DNA of 64,000 nucleotides from Luteolibacter sp. LG18 (GCF_036322585.1 NZ_AP024600.1:1302001-1366000), one strand, 5' to 3'. Shown: positions 30,881 through 38,354, counted from the first letter of the stretch. Numbers and translations are program-made. Notes: generated by a model not told the origin, from the letters alone.

Positions 30881-31387
30881 ATGAAGGACATCATTAACCC
30901 CTACGCCAGCGATGAGGTGGCTATCGGAATCGAGCGAAGCATCAAGCAAGGGAGATCGCTCGTGATCTCGGAAATCTTCCTGCACCAGCACCGGCTCATT
31001 CACCACACGGGCAAGATCTACCTGACCTCCAAGGACGTTCTGGATGCCCTACACGAACTGGGCATCCAGTATTGGGGCCGGGGGCGCAAGCTGACCAAGC
31101 CGAACGCGATCGGTGACGTTCTCGGAAAGCACGGGATGAATCTTCCGCACTTGATGATCGAGGGGAAGAAGCACTACTTCCTCGGAGCCGTGGGGATGTC
31201 GGAGAGCCAGCGTGAGGCATTCGACAAGGCTCCCGATGAGGAAAAGGCGAAGATGGTCGACCAAGCCATCGAATACGCAAACTCGCTCATCCGTGCCTTC
31301 GAACAGGCAGCCCTCGACGACGAGGAGGATGAGGTCGACTCGGAGAAGGTCGACTCGGTCGAAGTGCAGCCTGAAACGGCGGCTTGA
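30881..31387 (+). CDS. Hypothetical acidic-tailed protein
   Basis: The ATG at 30881 (MKDIINPYASDEVAIG) gives 168 residues; the frame is open upstream to 30668 but that part is Ser/Pro/Gly-rich and unlikely to be translated. The C-terminus is strongly acidic (DDEEDEVDSEKVDSVE). No domain is recognised. A good intrinsic terminator follows at 31404-31440, which supports it being a real, terminal gene of its transcript. Confidence 0.6.
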   Translation: MKDIINPYASDEVAIGIERSIKQGRSLVISEIFLHQHRLIHHTGKIYLTSKDVLDALHELGIQYWGRGRKLTKPNAIGDVLGKHGMNLPHLMIEGKKHYFLGAVGMSESQREAFDKAPDEEKAKMVDQAIEYANSLIRAFEQAALDDEEDEVDSEKVDSVEVQPETAA

Positions 31388-31403
31388 TCATTCCGGTTGA
31401 GGC

Positions 31404-31440
31404 ATCGGCACCGTGACGCACCCGGTGCCGATCTTTATTT
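31404..31440 (+). terminator. Intrinsic terminator after the 30881-31387 gene
   Basis: ATCGGCACCG (31404-31413) and CGGTGCCGAT (31423-31432) form a perfect 10-bp stem with a 9-nt loop, followed directly by CTTTATTT. Confidence 0.85.
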
Positions 31441-31918
31441 AAGGAGGATACGCAGTCCGCCTACTGAGGCCCCGCGGCGGCGGTTCCCGGCTGCTGCTCC
31501 GGTGGACCTACGCCTCCGCAGCCGACCACCGCTCCAGGGGCTTGGAGTGGAGACGGACGGACGAGCGCCGGGGAGGTATCTCCGAGGTCATGAAAGGTTT
31601 TGGAAGGGCTCAGACCGCGGAGAAGCGGTGGAAGCGTCTCGAAGGCCATTTCCCGATTCAGGAGAATGGGCGAGAGGAAGCTTTTAGAAAGGGCTCTTCC
31701 CTTTCCGACCTCAGGGAAGAAAGGAGAGGACAGATCTTGTTGCACCGAACGCCGTAGGCTTCGGGTATTGGTATACCATAGGCAGGTCTTCGACGGCGGG
31801 CGCTCCGGAGACCGGCTCCTAGGCGTTCCACGGTTCTCAGGTGGCCGTGGAACATACGAAAGTACCTCAGTCTTCGTAGAATGGGGCGCTCTGGGGGAGA
31901 TCCAGCAGTCCGCCGGAT
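31441..31918. other. Gene-poor stretch with an inverted-repeat element
   Basis: Nearly 480 bases with no convincing coding sequence. The only clear structure is the palindrome and inverted repeat at 31767-31853, which has a related copy at 32165-32240 on the other side of the small gene at 31919. Confidence 0.45.
31767..31853. repeat. Palindrome plus inverted-repeat element, copy 1
   Basis: TATTGGTATACCA (31767-31779) contains the core GGTATACC. At 31820 TAGGCGTTCCACGG begins, and GTTCCACGG (31825-31833) pairs with CCGTGGAAC (31845-31853). The same two components recur in reverse order at 32165-32240. A binding or crossover site for one of the serine recombinases, or an origin element, is possible. 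Confidence 0.45.
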
Positions 31919-32110
31919 ATGGAGTGGAAACCCGCGCCCAACATGTTCAGCGAGTGGGGCAAGGTCCCGAAGGACCGCACCGACTACGTGCTTACCGTGA
32001 GACCGATCATGATCCATGGAGCGAACGACTCAGTGATCGCGGAGACGGAGTTTCCGGAATCCACGGCTGCCCGCTTGGTTCAGCTCAGGGCGACATTGGA
32101 CAAAGAATGA
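31919..32110 (+). CDS. Small hypothetical protein between two inverted-repeat elements
   Basis: The 63-residue frame (MEWKPAPNMFSEWGKV...) has protein-like composition with alternating charge (TDYVLTVRPIMIHGANDSVIAETEFPESTAARLVQL). A purine-rich GGGGGAGA lies about 20 bases upstream. No homology is recognised. Copies of the same palindrome/inverted-repeat element lie on both sides. Moderate to low confidence that it is expressed. Confidence 0.4.
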   Translation: MEWKPAPNMFSEWGKVPKDRTDYVLTVRPIMIHGANDSVIAETEFPESTAARLVQLRATLDKE

Positions 32111-32424
32111 ACGGTGATCGTCGCTCCTACGAAAGAGACCGGGCTTTCGTAGGTCGAGGGAGCCGTGGAAGACCGTGGAACTCCTGAACTTTAGGCGTTC
32201 CACGCTTCTCCGTCTGGACCCTGCTATTGGTATACCAAAGGGACCCTCCCGACGGAGGTTTCTGAAAGAGCAGCCACGTTCTCAGCGCCCTTCGGGTCCC
32301 CTGCATTTCCTTCAATCGTAACGATTTCCTTCTCGCCTCGCTCCCCTTCGCCGCTGTCCTCACCCTCCCCGGGGCACCCAGGTGCAAGGAAGATACCTTT
32401 CCGGGGCTCTACGATACCTGTCGT
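32111..32424. other. Gene-poor stretch carrying inverted-repeat copy 2
   Basis: About 310 bases without a supported gene between the small gene ending at 32110 and the end of the DUF2958 gene at 32425. The element at 32165-32240 is the only evident feature. Confidence 0.4.
32165..32240. repeat. Palindrome plus inverted-repeat element, copy 2
   Basis: CCGTGGAAC (32173-32181) pairs with GTTCCACG (32197-32204) inside TAGGCGTTCCACG (from 32192), and the palindrome TTGGTATACCAA lies at 32227-32238 within TATTGGTATACCAAAG. The parts match 31767-31853 but in opposite overall order, making the two elements an imperfect inverted pair about 330 bp apart. Confidence 0.45.
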
Positions 32425-32781
32425 TCACGCCACCACCCGTCCCAGGTCGGCAGCCTCCTCCGCATACTCCCGGAGAGTCTTGGAGGCAACGAAGTGAAGG
32501 TCGCGCTCCACCGGCAGCCCGAGCCCGTCCCTCACCGCGGCCAGCTCCTCCAACGACACCCATCCCACTTCCGGGAAACCCAGTCCGAGATCGCACAAGC
32601 CGAAGGCGAGGCAGGATTCTTCGTCCATCTCGGTGAGAAGCCAGGTTGCGTTTCCGCCTGGGGTGAACAGCTTCAGGATAGGACGGAAGTCGGCTTCGTC
32701 CTTCCCGCTGTCAGACAATTCCCGGTTCTCATTGAAGTTTGAAATCAGTTGCTCGCGCAGTTCGTCGGTCAGGAAGTTCAT
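32425..32781 (-). CDS. DUF2958-family protein
   Basis: The ATG at 32781 (MNFLTDELREQL) has a good GGAAGG Shine-Dalgarno 5 bases upstream and gives 118 residues, the usual length for DUF2958. Matching family features are LTDELREQLI, ILKLFTPGGNATWLLTEMDEE, LAFGLCDLG..PEVGWVSLEEL and the LGLPVERDLHF segment. DUF2958 proteins are small, of unknown function, and common on conjugative plasmids and integrative elements. A promoter-like block shared with two other genes of the element precedes it (32794-32833). Confidence 0.8.
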   Translation of the reverse strand: MNFLTDELREQLISNFNENRELSDSGKDEADFRPILKLFTPGGNATWLLTEMDEESCLAFGLCDLGLGFPEVGWVSLEELAAVRDGLGLPVERDLHFVASKTLREYAEEAADLGRVVA

Positions 32782-32793
32782 CGGAACCTTCCA

Positions 32794-32833
32794 CCAGAAA
32801 TCGGAGGGGGTATTTCTGTCAATTTCGACACTG
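32794..32833 (-). promoter_or_regulatory. Promoter/operator block 2, before the DUF2958 gene
   Basis: The minus strand has TTGACA (32822-32817), a 17-bp spacer and a weak TTCTGG (32799-32794). The plus-strand block ATTTCTGTCAATTTCGACAC (from 32812) matches block 1 at 17 of 20 or more positions. Confidence 0.45.
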
Positions 32834-32962
32834 TAGGAGCCCCTCAGCATTGGTCGATCATGGTCGCGTTGAACCTAACTTCCACGATAGCCGGGACCCG
32901 ATCTCTGGAGTGACGGCGATATTTCGACTTGTCCGCCATTTGTCGATCCGGCTTGAAGAGGC

Positions 32963-33364
32963 ATGTCTAATGACAATTGGGTTCCAGACCGTCCCCGTCC
33001 CCGGGGCCCTAGCCGTGGCCAATTCCAAGAAACCATTTCTCTGATCGGGCTCAATCATCGGGTTGATCGCGAAAGGAAGGCTTCGAGAACCGGGAACAAT
33101 GCCACTTGGATATGCTTTTGCGAATCGCCACGGCCTTTGGTGGGGGCGTCGGGTCGTTGGGTGGGGCCTACTAGATACAACTTGGTTCGCTGCCTCGCCT
33201 GTGAGGCAGTCTATTTCGTGGTTCCTTTGGAGAAGAATCGTGGTCGGGCATCTGAAGTAAGAGAGATGCGTGAGCCTATTTTCCGGGTGGTGTGGGACGG
33301 CCCGCGACGCTACATGCCTCCCGTTAAGGATCCTTGTCCAGACGGAGCGAAAGATGAGAATTGA
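32963..33364 (+). CDS. Hypothetical protein with a possible zinc-binding Cys cluster
   Basis: The 133-residue frame starts with ATG at 32963, preceded by GAAGAGGC. A central segment has CFCESPRPLVG...LVRCLACEAVYFVVP, giving a C-x-C and C-x2-C pair compatible with a small zinc ribbon. No family is recognised. The opposite-strand frame over the same stretch is longer but Ser/Arg-rich and unlikely. It belongs by position to the integrative element. Confidence 0.5.
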   Translation: MSNDNWVPDRPRPRGPSRGQFQETISLIGLNHRVDRERKASRTGNNATWICFCESPRPLVGASGRWVGPTRYNLVRCLACEAVYFVVPLEKNRGRASEVREMREPIFRVVWDGPRRYMPPVKDPCPDGAKDEN

Positions 33365-33596
33365 GGGGCAAGGTTGTTGTCTGCTTCGGGGGTGTGGGCT
33401 GGTGCGTAGATATGGACACTTCCGTCGCATTTCCGCCCTCCCTCCGGCGCTGTTGGGCCTGCCCCGCTCCGCGATGGTCGACACCGGCCGCGTAGCCCCG
33501 GCGAAGCAGGTGTCGGGTACCGTCGCCGCGGGGCTCTGGCTGACCCCGTTCGGCACCACGCCGGGAGAGGATGCGAAGGCCGTTGGCGGTGCCCCG

Positions 33597-34172
33597 TCAG
33601 ACGGAAAGAGACAGCATGAAGGACACGATCCACGCCACGAAGTATCCCTTCCCTTGGCGAAGTAGCTCCGAGCGCTTCCACAGGTAGACCGGGATGAAGA
33701 ACGAGGTCGCACCCATCCCCTTCGTCTCATAGCCTGCTTTCCGCAACTCCACCTCGTCCCGGTAACAGAGGCCGACGTTGGCCGCGAAGACGACGAGCCA
33801 AAGGCCGCCGGGGCGTGCAAGCGCCAGTTCGAGGAGCACCGCGGCCAACGGGATGAAGGCGATTACCCACGCCAAGGCATCTGCCCCCTGCTTCGTCGGC
33901 ATGGGTGGCGGGCCGAGTCGGTCAAGTGGAGGCGGTGTCGGAGAAGAGGCCGACAATGGTGGAGGGCCAGTTGGAAGCTCCAACCGTAGCGCGAGATCCT
34001 TGGGCGGAGGAACGACGCCAGGCAGGTCGCCGAGCGGTATCCAATCTGCCAGTTCCTCGTGCCACACCAACGCCTCGTAGAAGGGCACCATCCCGGAGGC
34101 GACCAGGCGGTTCAGCTCATCGAGCGGGAAGGCCCCGAAATCTGTGCCGTCCTTGTGAACGCGAATCTGCAT
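33597..34172 (-). CDS. GYF-like domain membrane protein
   Basis: The protein is 191 residues. Residues 1-52 (IRVHKDGTDFGAFPLDEL..LVASGMV..EALVWHEELADWIPL) match the GYF_2/DUF4339 pattern, a small domain that in bacteria usually precedes membrane segments. A Pro-rich linker follows (about 55-95), then hydrophobic segments (about 98-116, 120-135 and 175-190). GGAG lies just before the ATG. It begins 9 bases after the stop of the zinc-ribbon membrane gene on the same strand, so the two form an operon. Function unknown. Confidence 0.7.
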   Translation of the reverse strand: MQIRVHKDGTDFGAFPLDELNRLVASGMVPFYEALVWHEELADWIPLGDLPGVVPPPKDLALRLELPTGPPPLSASSPTPPPLDRLGPPPMPTKQGADALAWVIAFIPLAAVLLELALARPGGLWLVVFAANVGLCYRDEVELRKAGYETKGMGATSFFIPVYLWKRSELLRQGKGYFVAWIVSFMLSLSV

Positions 34173-34181
34173 GGCTCTCCG

Positions 34182-35663
34182 CTACTGGGCGGATTCCAGC
34201 AATTTCACCAAGGTCTCCAACCGGGCCTTTTCCGCTTTCATCTCCGGGGCCTTGCCTTCGACTTCCTGAACAATCTTCGAAGCCTCCAGACAGCGGTAGT
34301 AGGCAGCGCTTCCCTGAGTCACGGCCTTCGTCTTGTTGGCAGTCTCTCTGTTGATGAGGGCCAGGGCGTCGCTGTAGCGCTTGCGCTCGGATTCCATGCG
34401 GGTTTCCAAGGCTGCCAGTTCGGACTTGGCTGTAGCCAGCCGGACGCGGGCATCACCACCCGGTGTGTTGGAGCCTCCCGGAGCAGCGGGCGTTCGGTCC
34501 ATCGTTCCATCCTTCCCGCCCAGACGGGCTCCCTCGGCGTCCAGCTTCTCGCGGATCTGCTTGGCCTCCTCCTCCCTGGCTTTCAGGTAGGTCGCGGCGT
34601 TCTCTTCTCCCGTTCGAGACTCTTCCTTCGCCGTGGAGGCGCTTCCCTTGTCCGAATGAGTAGCGGACGTATTCTTCGGCTTCTCGTCCTCCACTTCCTT
34701 TTCGGAGCCGGGCCACTTGATCTGGCGCTTCTGGACCACGATCGTGGTTTCCAGGTCCATGTTGGGACGCTCCACCGCTTCGGGGGAGGCGACCTCCTCA
34801 AGCGCCGACAGGGTGTCGTAGATGAACTTCTCGCCCTCCAGCTTGAACACGGTGATGAAATGGCTGCGCACCATCGCTCCGAACCCATTCTGTGAATCGA
34901 CGGAGGTGAAGGTCAGGAAGAAATCTCCACTGTTCTCCACGATCTTGAATCCCGAGAACCGTGCCGTGGAGGGGGACTTCAGGCTTTTCAGCACGATCTG
35001 TTCCGTCGCGTTCTTGGCCAGGGCGAGACGGTTGGAGACGGACTTGCTATCGGTAGTCGTCTCGTTGTTCACCTCCGCCTTCGGACCACCACCTCCTGTT
35101 GCGACAAGGGTGGGACGGATCGCGTTGGTGACCAGGATAAGAGCGACCGTCCCCGCGATGCCAAGGAAGGCGGCGGGAATGAATGACTTCTTCCGGTAGG
35201 CTCCGACCAGATCCTGCTGCATGAGCTTGGACTGCTTCCTGGCCAGAGTCCAATACCAGACGGCGAAGAGAACGATGTAGAGGGGCCACGCCGCCAAGGC
35301 ATCGGCGCTCAAGACAACCGCGATTTGCCACCCAACCATCAGCGCCCCGAAGATCCATGCCCAGGCCTGGGACTTCCGGGCCTCGTCGAGGTAGCCCAGT
35401 GCGAGCCAGTTCTTGCGGTGAGCGATAGGGCCGAGAACCGGGCAGACAAGGAACGCCACCAAGGCCGAGGTTTCAGGGTTCCAAAGGTGCAGGGTAGGCG
35501 GAAGCGATTGGGCTGTCGGGGAGGGGGCTGTGACAAGCGATGGGACGAGCAGTTGATTCTGGCAGGCAGGACACTGCATCGAGAGGCCGCTAAGCTCGGA
35601 AGTCGCGGACAATTGCTGCCCACAGCTCGGACAACCGAAGGAGAAAGAGGGGACGGGCGTCAT
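34182..35663 (-). CDS. Zinc-ribbon, membrane and coiled-coil protein, function unknown
   Basis: The start at 35663 (MTPVPSFSFGCPSCG) gives 493 residues; the upstream ATG at 35684 overlaps the predicted -10 box and is less likely. Residues about 10-40 form a zinc ribbon (CPSCG...CPAC). Four hydrophobic segments lie between about 65 and 180. A soluble domain follows (about 200-320, with LKSPSTARFSGFKIVENSG), then a long charged coiled coil to the C-terminus (KAREEEAKQIREKLDAEGA). The promoter-like TTGACG-17-TTTTAA would start transcription within a few bases of the chosen ATG, implying a leaderless message. The function and partners are unknown beyond the GYF gene downstream. Confidence 0.65.
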   Translation of the reverse strand: MTPVPSFSFGCPSCGQQLSATSELSGLSMQCPACQNQLLVPSLVTAPSPTAQSLPPTLHLWNPETSALVAFLVCPVLGPIAHRKNWLALGYLDEARKSQAWAWIFGALMVGWQIAVVLSADALAAWPLYIVLFAVWYWTLARKQSKLMQQDLVGAYRKKSFIPAAFLGIAGTVALILVTNAIRPTLVATGGGGPKAEVNNETTTDSKSVSNRLALAKNATEQIVLKSLKSPSTARFSGFKIVENSGDFFLTFTSVDSQNGFGAMVRSHFITVFKLEGEKFIYDTLSALEEVASPEAVERPNMDLETTIVVQKRQIKWPGSEKEVEDEKPKNTSATHSDKGSASTAKEESRTGEENAATYLKAREEEAKQIREKLDAEGARLGGKDGTMDRTPAAPGGSNTPGGDARVRLATAKSELAALETRMESERKRYSDALALINRETANKTKAVTQGSAAYYRCLEASKIVQEVEGKAPEMKAEKARLETLVKLLESAQ

Positions 35664-35671
35664 AGGCCCGG

Positions 35672-35710
35672 TTAAAACACGCATCGGGTATTTCCGTCAA
35701 TTGCGCACTA
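35672..35710 (-). promoter_or_regulatory. Promoter/operator block 3, divergent from the XRE gene
   Basis: The minus strand has TTGACG (35700-35695), a 17-bp spacer and TTTTAA (35677-35672). The plus-strand block ATTTCCGTCAATTGCGCACT (from 35690) resembles blocks 1 and 2. It lies between the minus gene starting at 35663 and the XRE regulator starting at 35760, as expected for an operator of that regulator. Confidence 0.55.
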
Positions 35711-35759
35711 CCGTTGGTTAGGTGTTCTGATTCCCGCGGCTGGATAGCCTGTCCGTTTG

Positions 35760-36014
35760 ATGGAAGGGGAAACGGTCAAGAAACTCTTGGATAGACTCAA
35801 GGCGTTGCGATTGGCTCGCGGGTTGACTCAGGAGCAATTTGCCGAATCCTCGGGGATCTCATACAAATATTATCAAGCAGTTGAAGCTGGTCGGAAGCGT
35901 GACCTTCGTCTCTCTACCCTTGAGCGCTTTGCCGAGGCTCATGGGATCGAAATCTGGCAGCTATTTCATCCGACTGTACCCAAGGTGATTCGGCCCTCCG
36001 GGCCACGTCAGTAG
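35760..36014 (+). CDS. XRE-family helix-turn-helix regulator
   Basis: The ATG at 35760 gives 84 residues. It is a single Cro/C1-type helix-turn-helix: LKALRLARGLTQEQFAESSGISYKYYQAVEAGRK..LRLSTLERFAEAHGIE. The length is normal for small mobile-element repressors. It is divergent from the zinc-ribbon/coiled-coil gene, and the shared promoter block between them recurs before recombinase 1 and the DUF2958 gene, making it the likely master repressor of the element. Binding is inferred. Confidence 0.85.
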   Translation: MEGETVKKLLDRLKALRLARGLTQEQFAESSGISYKYYQAVEAGRKRDLRLSTLERFAEAHGIEIWQLFHPTVPKVIRPSGPRQ

Positions 36015-36069
36015 ATGGCTTTGTCCACGCGGGGCGTGCGGCTCCCGTCCGAGACTCTTGATCGCGGGA

Positions 36070-36762
36070 TTAGTAGACCACCAGCTTTGGAAGGCGAGCG
36101 GCCTCCACGAACTGGGTGATGGTCATGGTGACGGGCGGTGTCGCTCCCCTGGGAGTTGCGGTTGCGCTGGCCCAGGCGGTGTCGATGGTCGAAGCCTTGG
36201 TGCTCGCGGGATAGAGTCTTGCGAACTCGGTGCGGCTGACCGTGCTATCCTGATTTGCGTCGAGTTGGGCGGCCACTGCCATGCGCTGGGCTCGTAGAGT
36301 CCGGGCCTGGTCGAAAGTCGAGAAACTCGGCAAGCTCTTTGCCCACAACCAATCCCAGAAGTCCATCCCCGCTCCACCCTGCGCCCGGGACCAAAAGGAA
36401 TCGATGGTGGAGGCAGTGGTACCGGGCTTCCACATCAGGGCGATCTCCGTCCGGCTCACGACGTTGTCGAGGCTGGTATCCACATTCAGGAAGGCCTGTG
36501 TGCGTTCTATCGGGCCGGAGAGCATCTTGGACGCCGTGCGGTTGGTGGTCCCGGCCTTGAATTCCACGAAGCTCAGGAAGGAATCGCGATCGGTGTCGAG
36601 AACGGGGAAGATCGCCTCTTTCTTCGGGATTTTCGCGTAGATGCCCTGCCACTCCGCCTGCGTGAGTCGGTCGTCGCGGCTGCTGTCCAGCGCGCAGAAT
36701 AGGAACTCCAAAGGACCTGCATTGGGATTGATGCCGGTGCCATCCCAATAGGACAGTTCCAC
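36070..36762 (-). pseudogene. EF-hand repeat protein, 5'-truncated
   Basis: The frame from a GTG at 36762 encodes 230 residues with at least four EF-hand-like loops (DSSRDDRLTQAE, DTDRDSFLSFVE, DTSLDNVVSRTE and DANQDSTVSRTE). It lacks the signal peptide expected for such exported proteins, and an in-frame stop lies only a few codons upstream. It abuts, within about 15 bases, the truncated 5' edge of a ClC channel remnant on the other strand. The simplest reading is that a rearrangement at about 36765 removed the 5' ends of both genes. It may still be translated from the GTG. Confidence 0.6.
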
Positions 36763-36775
36763 ATCATTCCGTAGA

Positions 36776-36919
36776 AGTTACTATACTATCGTGCTCATGA
36801 TCAAGATGGCCGGCAAATACGACTTCATGCTGCCTCTCTTGACCTGCTGTCTGGCGGCCGACGGGATCGCCGAATGTATGGGATGCCCGCCGATCTATGA
36901 CCAGCTCCGTCTTCGCTAG
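36776..36919 (+). pseudogene. 3' remnant of a ClC-type chloride channel gene
   Basis: The plus frame ending at the TAG at 36917-36919 encodes YTIVLMIKMAGKYDFMLP followed by LLTCCLAADGIAECMG and CPPIYDQLRLR. This matches the end of the ClC membrane domain (the E-M-T-G-x-Y-x-x-x-LPL helix and the IY-x-x-L ending). Only about 45 codons remain. It meets a truncated EF-hand gene at its 5' side, marking a breakpoint. Confidence 0.7.
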
Positions 36920-36938
36920 GCGGCGATGACGGAACCGT

Positions 36939-37694
36939 TCACCGAATCCTCCAGCCCCTGAGCTCAGCCAGCAGGGTGAGATCAAGAGGGCTCGGCCTAT
37001 AAGACAGGCGCCTCTTTTCATCGTCCTTCTTCTCCGCGCTGGAGAGGAACGGCGTCAGCTTTTCCTTCGGTGCCGCGGTGGCGAGAGTGTAGATCACTTT
37101 GCCCTTCGTCCACGAGGCGAAGCTCCAGCCATCGATTTCCCGCACTTCAGGGGTCGTGGATTTCGGCTGATCATAGAAGTCATCGGTCCGGGCCACGAGA
37201 AGGTGGATCAACTGGTGCTCGTTGCGCTGTTGGCCAGGCTCCCGCCAATAGCACGACATCCAGGCGTTCCGGCCTTTCACATTCACCACCTGGCACGCGG
37301 CGCTCTCCAGTGGCATGAGGCCGGGAGGGATTCGGAATTCCTCCGGTGCGCCCTTGTCCACGAGCAATTGCCACAGTTTCTGTTTATCTTGTTCCGGTGG
37401 CAGCAGTTCGGACTTTGTGTCAAAGAACTCGATCACTCTGGGTGCAAGTGCCGTATAAGAAACCACCCCTGCATCCCGCTTCATCCACCACCCGCCTGCG
37501 AGCGCGAGGATCAACACCGCCGCAATCGCCGCGATGAACCGACGCCATGAGTGCGCCTTGGAGAATCCCACCGACGCATCTCCAGGTTCATTTCCCGTTA
37601 CTGCACGCCCTTCCGCGAGCACCGCTTCGACCTTCTCAGGCGACAGCGATTGCGCGTCGTAATAGTCGCGGACTTGTTTGCGGAAATCGGACAT
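36939..37694 (-). CDS. Probable anti-sigma factor, single-pass membrane protein
   Basis: The protein is 251 residues. A cytoplasmic N-terminus (about 1-50, MSDFRKQVRDYYDAQSLSPEK) is followed by one membrane helix (about 52-70, FIAAIAAVLILALAGGWWM) and a periplasmic domain of about 180 residues containing Cys in CQVVN and SCYW. It begins 21 bases after the stop of the ECF sigma gene on the same strand, the usual sigma/anti-sigma order. No zinc-containing H-x3-C-x2-C motif is present, so it is not a ZAS-type anti-sigma. Its link to the adjacent bufferin cluster suggests a metal- or redox-stress response. Confidence 0.65.
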   Translation of the reverse strand: MSDFRKQVRDYYDAQSLSPEKVEAVLAEGRAVTGNEPGDASVGFSKAHSWRRFIAAIAAVLILALAGGWWMKRDAGVVSYTALAPRVIEFFDTKSELLPPEQDKQKLWQLLVDKGAPEEFRIPPGLMPLESAACQVVNVKGRNAWMSCYWREPGQQRNEHQLIHLLVARTDDFYDQPKSTTPEVREIDGWSFASWTKGKVIYTLATAAPKEKLTPFLSSAEKKDDEKRRLSYRPSPLDLTLLAELRGWRIR

Positions 37695-37715
37695 CTCGAT
37701 GAAAGCCGTGCGAAT

Positions 37716-38270
37716 TCAGGAGCGATGGGATTGTGACAGTGTGATGAGCAGAACGAAAAAGAGCAGGACTTGATTGCGGGGAAGCAAATCCGCTTCCGAA
37801 CCGGCGATTTTTCTCAACTTCGCCATGGAACGATGAAGCAGGCTGAGAGTGGTGCCGCGGCTTTGCTCATGGAGTTGAGAAATCTCCTCCGCTGTGTATC
37901 CCTTGTAATAGTGGAGGAAAATCACTTCGCGCTCCACCGGCTTCAGTCGACCCAATAAAATAGCGAGCTCCCCCTTCACGCACGGCTCGTCACACCAGGT
38001 GCCGGCCTGTTCCCTGATTGAGGGTTCTTCGAGTGAATCGAAATGCACCAGTTTCCGACGACGGCATTGGTCGATGAACAGATGGCGGATCGACGTGAAG
38101 AGGATTGCCTGGTTTTCCACCCGGCCATAGCGGCGGCACAGGTTGAGCCACGTCTCCTGCACCAGATCCTCGGCCTCTTCACGATGATGGGTCAGCGCCA
38201 GCGCATACCGGAAACCCGCTTGGAGAAGTTCGGTTTCCGTGAGGTCGGGAGCTGGTGAAAAGGTGTCCAA
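37716..38270 (-). CDS. ECF-type RNA polymerase sigma factor
   Basis: The protein is 184 residues. The region-2 signature is REEAEDLVQETWLNLCRRYG, with a CRRRKLVHFDSLEE linker, and region 4 reads LKPVEREVIFLHYYKGYTAEEISQLHEQSRGTTLSLLHRSMAKLR. Unusually, the protein ends in a hydrophobic tail (VLLFFVLLITLSQSHRS). It lies upstream of its probable anti-sigma and is divergent from the DoxX/bufferin operon, as in other bufferin loci that are under ECF control. The target promoters were not identified. Confidence 0.85.
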   Translation of the reverse strand: MDTFSPAPDLTETELLQAGFRYALALTHHREEAEDLVQETWLNLCRRYGRVENQAILFTSIRHLFIDQCRRRKLVHFDSLEEPSIREQAGTWCDEPCVKGELAILLGRLKPVEREVIFLHYYKGYTAEEISQLHEQSRGTTLSLLHRSMAKLRKIAGSEADLLPRNQVLLFFVLLITLSQSHRS

Positions 38271-38338
38271 ATGGAACGAGGATTCAAGTCACGATGAACC
38301 ATCGGTTGCTAACACCCTCGGCGATCTCAATCAAACGG

Positions 38339-38354
38339 CAATTTCTCGAAATTG
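38339..38354. promoter_or_regulatory. Inverted repeat in the sigma/DoxX divergent promoter region
   Basis: CAATTTCTCGAAATTG is a perfect 6-bp dyad around CTCG. It lies 72 bases upstream of the DoxX start and 69 bases upstream of the sigma factor start. A regulator-binding role is possible but unproven. Confidence 0.35.

Noticed and set aside
31600-32187. 195-codon plus-strand frame
   Set aside because: Gly/Arg-rich, spans the inverted-repeat elements and has no protein-like pattern or good start signal.
32858-33820. 320-codon minus-strand frame
   Set aside because: Ser/Arg/Pro-rich composition without domains; it overlaps the better supported zinc-ribbon gene at 32963 and the GYF gene.
20000-36000. 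CRISPR array or toxin-antitoxin pair in the element
   Set aside because: No regularly spaced direct repeats and no recognisable toxin or antitoxin family; the XRE gene has no small partner next to it on the same strand.
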